From Golubevia sp. BC0850 (taxonomy: Eukaryota; Basidiomycota; Exobasidiomycetes; Golubeviales; Golubeviaceae), in contig JAAVVG010000003.1 of NCBI GenBank assembly GCA_012976225.1, positions 1,054,001 through 1,118,000 on the forward strand: DNA of 64,000 nt, read 5' to 3'. The number at the start of each line of letters is the position of its first letter. Positions within the stretch are counted from its first letter, which is position 1. The notes under the pieces were generated by a model that did not search any database, was not told the origin of the DNA, and saw nothing but the letters and a program-made list of their open reading frames with translations. The position numbers were made by a program, and so were the translations under genes. Below, piece after piece: positions 37,222 through 46,611 of the stretch.

Positions 37222-38509
37222 TCAAGAGAGCCTGGGGCTTGCTCTAGTCTTCATCTCAAAACTATCGGTTGAATGTTTCGGCATTTTTGAGAACCCAGAT
37301 TCCAAGCTCTTCAGATAATCTTTCAAGGGTTCAGTTTCTCCCATCTTCTTTTCATCTTCATGACCTTCAGGGACACCAATTCCATCTTTCGGAGACCAAC
37401 CATTTCCAGCAGCTTTAAGATAACCTTCGTCGAACAATAAATCGTAAACCTTCCCAACTTTATTGACATCCATGCTGAAAAGATCTCTTGCATTCCTTCT
37501 ACTAAATTTCCCATCTCTCCTCTTGTACTCTCCGATGATACTTGATTTCATCTTGAGAAAAGCTCTTGGAAGTAGCCTTTGTTCTGAAGCACAGATTTGT
37601 TCTTTTGGAGTCAAGAGACTTATATCGTCAGCTTCAGATATATCCAGGGCTTTAGGAGGAAGTCTATGCCTGTTAGGAAGTTTCCCGTTTGAGGTGGGGG
37701 TGGTAGCTGGAGCAGTGCTAGCTGGTTTCTGGTCCTTTGGGAGATCTCTGTTTCGAGGTGCAGCTCGAGGTTTCCTGGAAGGTCTAGGAACTGATGATGG
37801 ACCGGCATCATCCCTCTCTCTACGTTTACCCAAAGAGCTACTGGATTTCGAAGCTGTAAGTTCAAAAGAAAGACGCAGCTGATTAGCTGAGAGTTGGGCG
37901 AATGAGTCTATCGCTCTACTCCTCAGATCCATCCAGCAGTCAGACGCCACCTTCTTTCCTTCTTCCTCGTTCTGCCTTAGCCTCACAGCACGATTGAAGC
38001 TCAAGCTCTCCACACCCTTTCTCTCCTGCAAGTATGCCCTTGCCCGCCCTTAGGTCTTGTTGATCAAGCTCACCTGGTTGCTTCCTCTGAGGTTTGACCT
38101 TCTCTATCTTTCTAATGTAGAGCCAATCTCCCTCCTTGATTCCCAGGTCATCCAATGCAAGTTCTTGGTCCAAATTTGTCTCTTCTTCATTCGCTTTATG
38201 TTTGTTCTTCATGCAATGACACCTGTGAACTGTATAGTTAGGTGCATCTTTAGGGTTTAAATCATTGCACCTCAAGACAGCTCTAACCACCTTCGATAAA
38301 GGCTTATCTGATTCAACTTGTTCTGCTTCTGTCGGTCCTTTTGAAGCGAAAGGTCGATGAGATGGTTTGTAGCATAGACGTAGCGTTTCGATAATCATTT
38401 GGATGGATGAAATTGTTGGTGGTGCAAAGGTCCAGGGAAGCATCCGGCTTAATCTTTCAAAGCGAAGAGCCAACTTCACCTCAGCTGGCAGTTTCCCAAA
38501 GGCTCTCAT
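37222..38509 (-). CDS. Ubiquitin-like plus SWIRM-domain protein
   Basis: Probably a chromatin-associated protein. Exons (complement) 38074-38509 and 37222-37853 are joined by a 220-base intron that keeps frame. The first exon has a beta-grasp-like domain: ETLRLCYKPSHRPF, a helix (LSKVVRAVLRCNDL) and LALDDLGIKEGDWLYIRKIE. The second has a basic linker and a SWIRM domain (LLTPKEQICASEQRLLPRAF, then IIGEYKRRDGKFSRRNARDL and MDVNKVGKVYDLLFDEGYL), closest in style to fungal Fun19/Laf-type SWIRM proteins and to the SWIRM of Ada2. The start may be at 38509 or at the internal ATG 38398, just before the ubiquitin-like part. The SWIRM call is strong; the ubiquitin-like call rests on its predicted fold pattern only. 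Confidence 0.78.
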
Positions 38510-38916
38510 GCTTCTCAATCGTAGAGTCAGAGAGTTTCGTCCGATCAGAGTTGAAAGGATCCGAAAGAATCTGAACGGGAACAGAGAGAAGAGGTTTCAT
38601 AGTGTGGAGAGAGGAGCTCTTGAATGTTTTCATCTGAAAGAGAAGAAGACCGAAAAACAGAAAGAGAATGAGAAAAAATAAAGGAGCTAAAGAAAAGCCT
38701 GGATGGCAGAAGAGGGTTCATTTGGTGTTTGCGAGGCGTTTGGAATCAGGCGTGGAAGAGAAGAAGCTCTAAGAAAACGGTCTGAATCAAACCTTTCGGA
38801 CAGGGGTGAAAACAGCTAGACAGAGATATTTAAAAGAAAGAAGTGCGTCAAGTTCAGCCCTTTAGAATAAGATCGCGAGAAATCAAAGGTCGGTGGAAAG
38901 TAGACTCACCACAACT
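38510..38916. other. Intergenic region, SWIRM protein gene promoter
   Basis: About 400 bases between the SWIRM gene start and the stop of the broken F-box gene, both on the minus strand. No TATA box on the minus strand; nothing else recognised. Confidence 0.4.
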
Positions 38917-40163
38917 TCAAATCTCAACCTCCCAAAATTTTGGCTCCAAAGCCAGATCGACCATCATCTCTACCAGTCCCTCGACCTTATTTACATCTCT
39001 AACAGCAAGACGATCGAAAGGAACAATCAACTTCTTGAGAGGTTCCATCTTGATGCCGTCGACGTCTAATCTGGCTTCGACGTTATCCTTTCTTTGATTG
39101 AGCATGTCGAAGAGGGGATCCAATTCTAAGGGTTGAGAAGGGTCAAGATCAACTTTAAGATCTTGTGATTTGGGAGAATTGGCTGACATTGATTTTACAC
39201 TTCTAAGATCTTCGATCCAGAGGGAAGAGATGTGTGAAAACCCAACGTAACCATTAAAGGTTTTCATTCTAAGCGTTGAAGGAAAGGTCATCCAGGATAG
39301 AAATTGTTTCCTAAGTCAATGAGCTCGAGAACCTTCAAACCAGGAAAATGAAACTCAGTTGGCTGAAACCGAGAATTAATTGGTAGGTTAAGATGCTTCA
39401 GCGTTGTGGCAACCCCTCTTAACATCATTTCCATCTGAATATCCTCCCCACCCAGCGATAAACTTAAAGAACTAGGATTTTCGAAGAGACCAGAAGAGTG
39501 GTTGTCTGATAAGTTCACGACTGAGGGTAGTCCAAGAACTTTAAGAAATGACCTTTCTTGGTGATCATCATTAGACTCGACTTTGGACTTTCTTAAGGGA
39601 CGACAGCCACTGAATCCTCTTTTGGTCCTCATCATATTCAATCTCAACTCCATTAGGTTAGGTAACAAGTTGAGACAAGGTCCCCCAAGTGGAACAAACA
39701 ACTTTCCCCAGGCGTATTCGAACTGGATAGAGAGAATGAAGAGAGTTGCTTCTGATTTTTGGATTGTTGCAACCAGAGGAGTAAGATCTTGTTCGAAATC
39801 TTCTCCTAAATTGATTCTCAAAGAGACTCTTCTAAAGTGGATCCACTCTTGGAATCGAACATGTCGAGTGCAGATTGAGTGAAAACCAAGCTCTGCTCTG
39901 GAAGACTGGGACTTCTCCAGAAATCTTGATTTTGATCTCATAACTTATTCCATTGTTTACTAACCCTCAAGGCCTTAACCATGTCTTGAGACTTGAGATG
40001 CTTTAAAAAGGAGAGTAGAAGGTCGGAAGGCAGGCAATCGTTGATGCAGGTCAATCTGAGAAGATAAAGGATGTAGAAGAACAGAGGAGGTATCACAGTC
40101 AGTAAGTAGATCTGATGGCAGAGAGGTGAGGAGGTGGAGGAGCATCATGCTCTCGACACTCAA
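38917..40163 (-). pseudogene. F-box / Leu-rich protein gene, apparently degenerate
   Basis: The minus strand encodes an F-box (CLPSDLLLSFLKHLKSQDM, then RVSKQWNKL) followed by a long Leu-rich region (NLLPNLMELRLN, VLGLPSVVNLSDNHSSGLF, ATTLKHLNLPINSRF, VLELID, ISSLWIEDLRSVKS) and a plausible C-terminus. These pieces lie in different frames: a TGA follows the F-box at 39938-39940, a frame change is needed near 39825, and another near 39300. No canonical intron repairs these. The gene still has a TATA box at 40348 and intron-like leader signals, so decay looks recent, or the read contains errors. Sequence after the F-box resembles the F-box gene at 33.1 kb, suggesting dispersed paralogues. This is a host gene, not a mobile element. 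Confidence 0.6.
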
Positions 40164-40990
40164 TCGCGAGAGAGTAGGGCGGATGAAGCATGAAGAGACT
40201 AGCTGTTGAAGAAGGTGATCGGATCCTAGTCAAGTGTTCTCATCCAAATCTACTAGACTTACCTGAAAGAGATTGAAGATCAGACTGAAAAAGACCAAAA
40301 AGAGTGAGTGGTCAGAAAGAAGAAGTGCATGAGGCAAAGAATCCTTCTTATACTCCGCGAACCTTCATCGCATTGACCCCTTCATCTCAACCACCTTCTT
40401 CGGCAAATCTGCTATGAAAAGATCTAGCTCTTGAGCGTCAGAGCAGAAAAAGGGGAAGTTGTTCGAAAATACCAATCTCATGTCTCTCTTCATTCGGTCC
40501 CTTCTATTTGTCAGAGTCGCCAAGCGGATACTCGAGATCTCTTCAAAAGAGGCCCCACATCAGAAATTAGAAGAAGGAAAAGGAGCATGAAAGAATATAC
40601 CAAGAAAGCACACTATTTAATGGAAACAAGGAACATGAACAATACGAGCTAGAGTGAGAGTGAGGGACGAGACGACCCAAAACAAGCTTTGGTGATAAAC
40701 AGAAGTGAAAGGGGGAGTGACTGGATTTTAGCTTGAAGCAGTGAGATGAGGGACATTACGAGGAAGGACAGAAACGTGAAAGTAGAATAAGAGAAAGGGG
40801 GAAAAATTGAAAGACCTCAAAAGTTGAATGCAAGTTGCGAAGGGGGCGATCTCAAGAGTCTGAAAAGGGATTGAAGAGGACGTAATGTTGGATTCTGATT
40901 GAACGTTACGATGAGACCCTAACTTCCTCCGGAACCCTAGTTTGAAAGGCTCTATGTCATCGTTACCTCTTGAACCTCTCTTGAAGCCAT
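40164..40990. other. Intergenic region with F-box gene promoter
   Basis: About 830 bases between the broken F-box gene start and the Mrt4 stop, both minus strand. A minus-strand TATAAG at 40348-40353 and a possible leader intron nearby (GTAAGT...CAACAG, about 40200-40264) belong to the F-box gene. Purine-rich on the + strand; no other gene seen. Confidence 0.45.
40348..40353 (-). promoter_or_regulatory. TATA box upstream of the degenerate F-box gene
   Basis: TATAAG on the minus strand about 190 bases above the first possible start of the F-box gene. Its survival suggests that the locus may still be transcribed. Confidence 0.4.
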
Positions 40991-42519
40991 TTAGACCACC
41001 TTCATACTATCCGGTAACATCATACTTTCACCAACAGCATCATCTCCCATTTCCATTTCCTCATCTGCATCCTCATCATCTTCGTCCATTTCATCTCCAG
41101 CTCCTCCCTTCTTCATCTCTTCCATAGCTTCCTTTCTAGTTTTCCTTCTTTCGACTTTCCCACCTCCACCAGTTTTCTTTCCAACATTCACACCTTTCAT
41201 TCCTTCATCCACTTGAGCTTGTTCTTCTTCGTTTAATTTGAGCTCTTGGACTTGAGGATTTAAAGATGTTGAGGCGGAGAGAGAAGGATAGGTCTTTGAG
41301 AATGAAGCATCAGGATCAGGGTGGGAGGAGGAGAGAAGTGGGTTTGTGTAGATTGAAAGTGGGATGATACGGAAAGTTGAAAGGGGGAGGAGAATATGTT
41401 TGAGGATTTGAGCCTGGTGAAAAATGAAGAAAAAGGTTAGAGGTTAGAAAGAAGTCGAGAAAGTAGGTAGGAAACGAGTTGACTTCGGGTCCGGTTGTAC
41501 TTTCTCTTCTGGATACTAATCAGTTGTAATCCTCTGTTTCAATCTTTTTATCTTGGTCTCCTTTCGCTTCCTCTCTTTTGGCTCAGTTGATCTCGAAGGG
41601 TCAATAAAGATGGTCGCACAAGAGTGATTCTCGGTAGGAGTTCATTCTGGGCTAGTCCGGTCGAGACTTTCTCCAAAAAACAATACAACATAGACTTCAT
41701 TACCATTCGTCCCATTGACTTGGGACTTCTCAGCCTCTACTTCTGTCCCCAAAACCTAGACCCTCTCTCGTCCCCTCACAATCTCCAACTCTTCATTCTC
41801 CCCACCTCCTTCCTCTTTTGTACTCACATTTTCAGTACTAACAACCTTTCCCTTCTTACAAACCTCGAAATCCCTCAACAGCGTTGGTACACCCATCTTT
41901 AACTCAGTAGGCAGACCCAACTTCCTTAACTGAGGTTCAATAGAATGATTCAGATTCTCCTCATCAGGATTTTGTCCTCCCAATTCCTGACTTGCAGTCT
42001 TCACGGGTCCCTTTGCCAACACCACGGTTTTAGGAGAGATCTGGCCACCTCTCAAATAAGAACTTGCAGAATAAGAGGCAAACCAAGGTAGAGTTTCAGA
42101 TGGTGGAGAGGTTGTAAAGAGAAGTCCTACTGGTCCTTGAAGACGCTGTGAAAATGAAAAACTCAGGGAATATGAGCAATTGAAAGATCAGGACAATTGA
42201 GAAGAGGGAAAGAAAGGGATTGGAAATGAATACTAACTTTTGAAATTTCTCTAATTCCTTCACCAACTTCACTACCTTCATCCATTCCTAAAGCCTTTCT
42301 TGCGACACCATTCATTCCCCAATAGATTGAGCTACCTTTCCATTTCTCTCTAACTTCTTTCAAGTGATTGTTTCTCATGTTTCCAACGCTGAAGAGATAA
42401 CAATATGGATTGGATGAAACTGAAGCTTGAAGCTTTGTGAGTTGATTCTCCTTGTGATCTCTACCTTTGGGCTTCACTTTTGAGAGAGTCACTTCTTTGT
42501 TACGCTTGGCACGTGGCAT
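40991..42519 (-). CDS. MRT4: Mrt4, ribosome assembly factor (P0/uL10 paralogue)
   Basis: Nucleolar trans-acting factor that occupies the P0 site on pre-60S ribosomes until it is exchanged for P0. Exons (complement) 42238-42519, 41780-42145 and 40991-41413 give 356 residues. The N-terminus is MPRAKRNKEVTLSKVKPKGR, then FSVGNMRNNHLKEVREKWKG and SSIYWGMNGVARKALGM. Next come RLQGPVGLLFTTSP, IEPQLRKLGLPTELKMGVPT and VCKKGKVV with AQILKHI. The body matches Mrt4 well. The protein is over 100 residues longer than yeast Mrt4 because of a C-terminal Lys-rich then strongly acidic extension (EMDEDDEDADEEMEMGDD). Divergent to the DHHC gene with a 337-base promoter. Confidence 0.92.
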
Positions 42520-42856
42520 TTTGGATGGTTGGAATAAGGTGAAGGTGAGAAAAGAGGAGGATTGGTCCAGAAGGAAGAGAAAGCCCAAGAAGAGAGTTCA
42601 GGTTCAAAAAATTCAGGCGCCGAGAAGGACCGAGGATATGCCATGATCTGCGCAAGTTCAAAGCTTCGGTTTCAAATGTTCAAATCATCACTCTTTTCCT
42701 CAATTCTCAGTTATTCTTGATCGAGATGGATATGACACTGTCGTAGTCGTAGAGTCAACCAGAAGCGGAAATGATAAGGTCAGTCGATTCACCAGCTTCT
42801 CCAACTTCAGTTCGCTAACTCTTCTCTCTCTCCTCAGACAACGCATTTCGCATTCG
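42520..42856. promoter_or_regulatory. Divergent promoter, Mrt4 / DHHC acyltransferase
   Basis: 337 bases between opposite start codons. No TATA box. A GTCAGT...CTCAG pair at about 42779-42839 could be a leader intron of the + strand gene. Confidence 0.45.
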
Positions 42857-44727
42857 ATGCCTTCTTCTGAAGACGCTATCGAATCATCTGCAGCTAATTC
42901 TGTAGAAAGCGGGAAGGTACCTGTCATGGTCAAAGGCACCAGGATGAGACCTAAGCGGTTGATCGGACGGATCGTCCCTCTGATCCTGCTCACTTACGTC
43001 TACTTTGCGTATGATTTAGTGGTTGTTGAGTACGGCTGTGAGTCAAAACAAAGTTCCAGTTATTCTGTAAGCTTCCAACTGACGCTCCTCCATTTCCCCC
43101 TCTCAGACAAACACCTCATCCAATCAAAACGTCATGTATCTTCAACTTACATCTACATCTTCCTAGCTCATCTACTCTTCTTCATATCTTTAATCAACTA
43201 CTTCCGAATCTTCCTCTCAACCACCAATGAAGACCCTCAAGCTTCCTCCAAACTAAAGGCATTCATTCCAACTTCACCTTTCGATCCACCTCTAGCTTTA
43301 CTGGAATCTAAGTCCATCTTATTCCAAACCTCAAGCAATGGAGAACCTATTCGATGTTTCAGAGATTCATGCAATGGTAAATGGAAACCTCCGAGATCAA
43401 GACATTGTGGAGATTGCCGAAAATGCATCGTGAGTTGTAGAGGCTAGAGCTCTGTGCTCTCGACCTGCCCTCAACTGACCTCCATTATTCCCCCAAACTT
43501 TGTGAATGAAACACAGCCGAGCTTTGACCATCATTGCCCGTGGTTTGATTCAGACATCTCTTCCCCAAGAACTATGTTGCCTTTTCTGATTTTTCTATCG
43601 TTCGTACTCATTCTATGGTTATGGTGCTTCATTCCTCTACTTCCAATGGCTGCTAGACACTCTTACGCAATCTGGAATTTCGGAAAGCAAGATGCGAGAG
43701 TGAGAAAGATTTGGTGGGATAAGAAATCGACTTGGATTGGAGGACCTTTCTTTAGGTGGATTGTAGGTTGGATCGTTGGTGAGTGAGCCTTATCTTTTCT
43801 CTTCTCAAGAACTAGCTTGTGTGCAGAACCGAACCATAACCTCGTCAGAGACGAAGAATCCAATGATCTTCAAGAACCGGCTGCTGATTCTTTGCTTCCT
43901 CTTTCCCAGCTGGAAAGTCTATTCCTGTGGATCGAAGTGATCCTCTCGACTCTTTCATTATTTCGAGTCCGAACCTCAAACTACCTCTAGTGGTGTTCTC
44001 TGGTCTCATGCTGATCTTGGTTGCTGGAGGTGAGTTGGAGCTATGGTGCTTCGCTATGGATCGATCATCCCTTCACGCAATCTCGACTCACTGTGACATG
44101 ACTTTCCCTTCCCCCGTACCATTTGGGCTCCTCTCCATCCTTCTAGCTTTGTTAGGAGCGACTCTCATTCAGATCAAGAACGGAGATCTATCAGTAGACG
44201 TAGAAAGAAGGAAAGCCTTCTCCAGAATCGCGTTCAAGAATCCTCATCTGGCGAACTCGATTTTCTCCTCTTCAAGGAACGCTGATCAAGATTTGAACTA
44301 CTCGCTCGACCCAAAAGAGACGGAAATAAGAGACCAGCTTCGAAAGTTGTCGCCAATCCTTTACTTCCGAGTCAACTTTGAGGAGGATGGTGAGAGGGAT
44401 AACATCATCGTCCCGATTTCGGAACACGAAAATCCTTACGATCTGGGATGGAAGAATAATTTCAGAGTGTTTTTGGGTTTGAAGTGAGTATGGAAAGAGG
44501 CGGTCGTCATTTTTGCAAGTTGTGTGTTTTGCCACTTGCTCCTCCTTCATTCTCTCATACTTTTCTCCTTTCTCTCTCTTCCTATCAGACCTAGTTTACA
44601 ATCTGGGAGTGGCGAGCAAGAGATCCTGATGAGTCAGCACCACCTATATTGGCCCATCAATCCCGACGTTGAGAAGCGGTTGAGAATTCGAGCGGAGGAG
44701 GTTAGGAAGGGGAGGAGGGCTCAGTGA
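42857..44727 (+). CDS. DHHC-type protein S-palmitoyltransferase with an atypical Cys-rich domain
   Basis: Integral membrane enzyme expected to transfer palmitate to protein cysteines. Exons 42857-43037, 43107-43429, 43517-43778, 43910-44483 and 44589-44727 give 492 residues. Hydrophobic segments include IVPLILLTYVYFAYDLVV, TYIYIFLAHLLFFISLI, LPFLIFLSFVLILWLWC, LPLVVFSGLMLILVAG and PFGLLSILLALLGATLI. The Cys-rich domain reads CFRDSC, WKPPRSRHCGDCRKC and SFDHHCPWF. Two points are odd: the first Cys pair is C-x4-C instead of C-x2-C, and after DHHCPW the usual later Cys and the Asn-Cys-(Val/Ile)-Gly segment are missing (DSDISSPRTM). The catalytic DHHC Cys is present, so activity is plausible but not assured. 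Confidence 0.87.
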
Positions 44728-45101
44728 GAGACATATACGATAGAAACTACAGTTTTAATATCATGATCTTTCATCTAATTGATTTATCATTGGAACTTGC
44801 GTTCTTCACTGGAGGAGCAACCTCCCCTCGGTGCTTTTGACTTATGAAAGAAGTCAACCCGACGCCCACCTTTTCATAAGAGGCTTGCCGGTGGGACTCT
44901 CAATGGGAGAACAAAGAAAAAAAAGATTCAGTTCTTGCAGAGGGCGAGAGAAAGATGAGAGACAACGTTCCAAGTTATGTTCTCACTCACTCGACCCCTT
45001 GCTGACCCGAGCCGTTTAAAGGGCCACCCCAGAAAGTGAGAGAAGCCCTCTGACTATTCATCATCAGTCTTCCTAGAACCTGTCATCCGAAACGAACTGA
45101 G
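44728..45101. other. Intergenic region upstream of ICMT-like copy A
   Basis: 374 bases between two + strand genes, containing the 3' UTR of the DHHC gene and the promoter of the methyltransferase-like gene. Nothing else recognised. Confidence 0.4.
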
Positions 45102-46144
45102 ATGATCCCTATAGCCACAGTCGCACGTGGCGGACGCTCTCTTGTACTCTCTTCGGCAATTGTAAAACCATTCTTCTTTCGCAACCTCATCTTCTTTTCT
45201 CCTTCTTTCAAGATGCTCAACAAGATCGATTCTAAGGTTTCAAACATTCCCGAGGTTTCACTTCTGATAGTATCAACTTATCTAGCGATCAAAGGCACAG
45301 CTCCACCTCACCTCGCCTCAGAATCCACGACAGCGAAGGCTCATGGATTCAAAGATGTCATCGCAAAGCTTACGGCTTCAGCTGGATTGATTCCTATCGC
45401 TCTAATTTCTAGTACTTTCCTTCAATCTAGAGTTCTACTCAAGACCAAGCTCAACTCTGATCTCACAAAGAAGTTCGTTCTCTCGAACCTCGTGCTTATC
45501 ATTGGTTCTCTGATGAGATTGAAGTGCTACAGCGTTTTGAAAGAATTTTTCACTTTCAAACTAGCTGTCAAAGAGAATCACAAGGTAGGTACGAAGAAGG
45601 TTGAAGGAGCCTGCGATCTACATTCCATTCTAATTTACTTCCGAGTTTTGCCAACTTCGAAACTCTTAAAACCAGGTCATTGATTCGGGTCCTTATGGTA
45701 AGTACACCTCCGAATCTTCAAGCTTCAAACCCAACTTTGATTATCTGACTTTTCTGTGCCTCTTTTCTGTGAATCTTTTTGTTTGGATAGCGGTTGTGCG
45801 CCACCCATCTTACACAGCCGCTCACGTCCTAAATCTTGGAATGCGTTTCGTCCACATATTATATAGCCCTTACCTGATAGAGACCAGACCAAATGGATTT
45901 CTCCAAAAGTATGCTCAGTACATCATTCTTAGCATGACGATTTCAGACTTGGTGAGTGAGAGTAAAAAGTCGACCTTCACGAAATTCACAGACTGACCTC
46001 TCCCTTTCCATTCTCCAACAGTATCTACTGCATCTAAGAATGGACGACGAGGAGAAAATGATGTCCAACCATGCTCAAATTGGTCTTGCCTACAAATCGT
46101 ACACGAAAAAGGTTCATTACCGCCTCATTCCTGGAATTTACTAA
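45102..46144 (+). CDS. Isoprenylcysteine carboxyl methyltransferase-like protein, copy A
   Basis: Membrane protein of the ICMT/Ste14 superfamily, which methylates C-terminal prenylated cysteines. Exons 45102-45584, 45676-45697, 45791-45951 and 46022-46144 give 262 residues, or 225 if translation starts at the internal ATG 45213, which matches the start of copy B. The conserved C-terminal core is present: VIDSGPYG, VVRHPSYTAAHV, a hydrophobic stretch, LRMDDEEKMM and KKVHYRLIPGIY. The second exon is just 22 bases and codes the GPY motif. The upstream 37 residues (basic then hydrophobic) could be a targeting extension. Copy B at 49.8-50.7 kb has the same intron positions and lies in the opposite orientation. 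Confidence 0.85.
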
Positions 46145-46471
46145 CCATGTACTGTACCGTACTTATTTGAAATTTGACAAGCGGATGAAGAATCGGTAAT
46201 GTGGCCTGCTATGTCTCTAATCAATCATGGTCCTCAATCGCTTGGACCACGAGTCATATCCAAAGGTCACAAGCAGTCTGACACAGCATCCCAGCAGAAC
46301 GAAGCAATTAAACGCAGACGGGTAACAAAACAAAAGTACAAGAAGTGAAACCTGGAGAGAGAGAGAGAGAGAATTGAGTAATTTGAGAATGGCCTTTTAT
46401 GGACATGAATTTTTGAAATGGTATGACGAGATTTGTGTCGCGACTCTTGTCAGAAAGAGAGGATCCCAAGA

Positions 46472-46511
<40 letters not shown>

Positions 46512-46611
46512 AAGACAGAGCTTGATAGACTATGTTTGACTTGAAAGAAGTCTGGAAAGAAAGGAGAGATTGAAAGGCGGAGAAGACCTGAGATCAAGAA
46601 GACCAAGGAAA
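46145..46611. other. Convergent intergenic region with GA repeat
   Basis: 467 bases between copy A of the methyltransferase-like gene and the RING gene 3' end. Holds a GA microsatellite, listed separately; no gene seen. Confidence 0.5.
46475..46508. repeat. (AG)n microsatellite
   Basis: An uninterrupted run of about 17 AG dinucleotides in the likely 3' UTR of the mahogunin-type RING gene. A shorter GA run lies about 110 bases upstream, near 46356-46371. Confidence 0.9.

Noticed and set aside
37940-38074. Ubiquitin-like and SWIRM parts as two separate genes
   Set aside because: A GTGAGC donor at 38073 and a TTACAG acceptor at 37854 join them exactly in frame, and the sequence between has no good start of its own.
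45585-45683. Reading intron 1 of the ICMT-like genes as coding (it is stop-free in both copies)
   Set aside because: Its length (91 and 89 bases) shifts frame and loses the GPY and RHPSY motifs; canonical splicing restores them. A retained-intron isoform remains possible and is noted as a finding.
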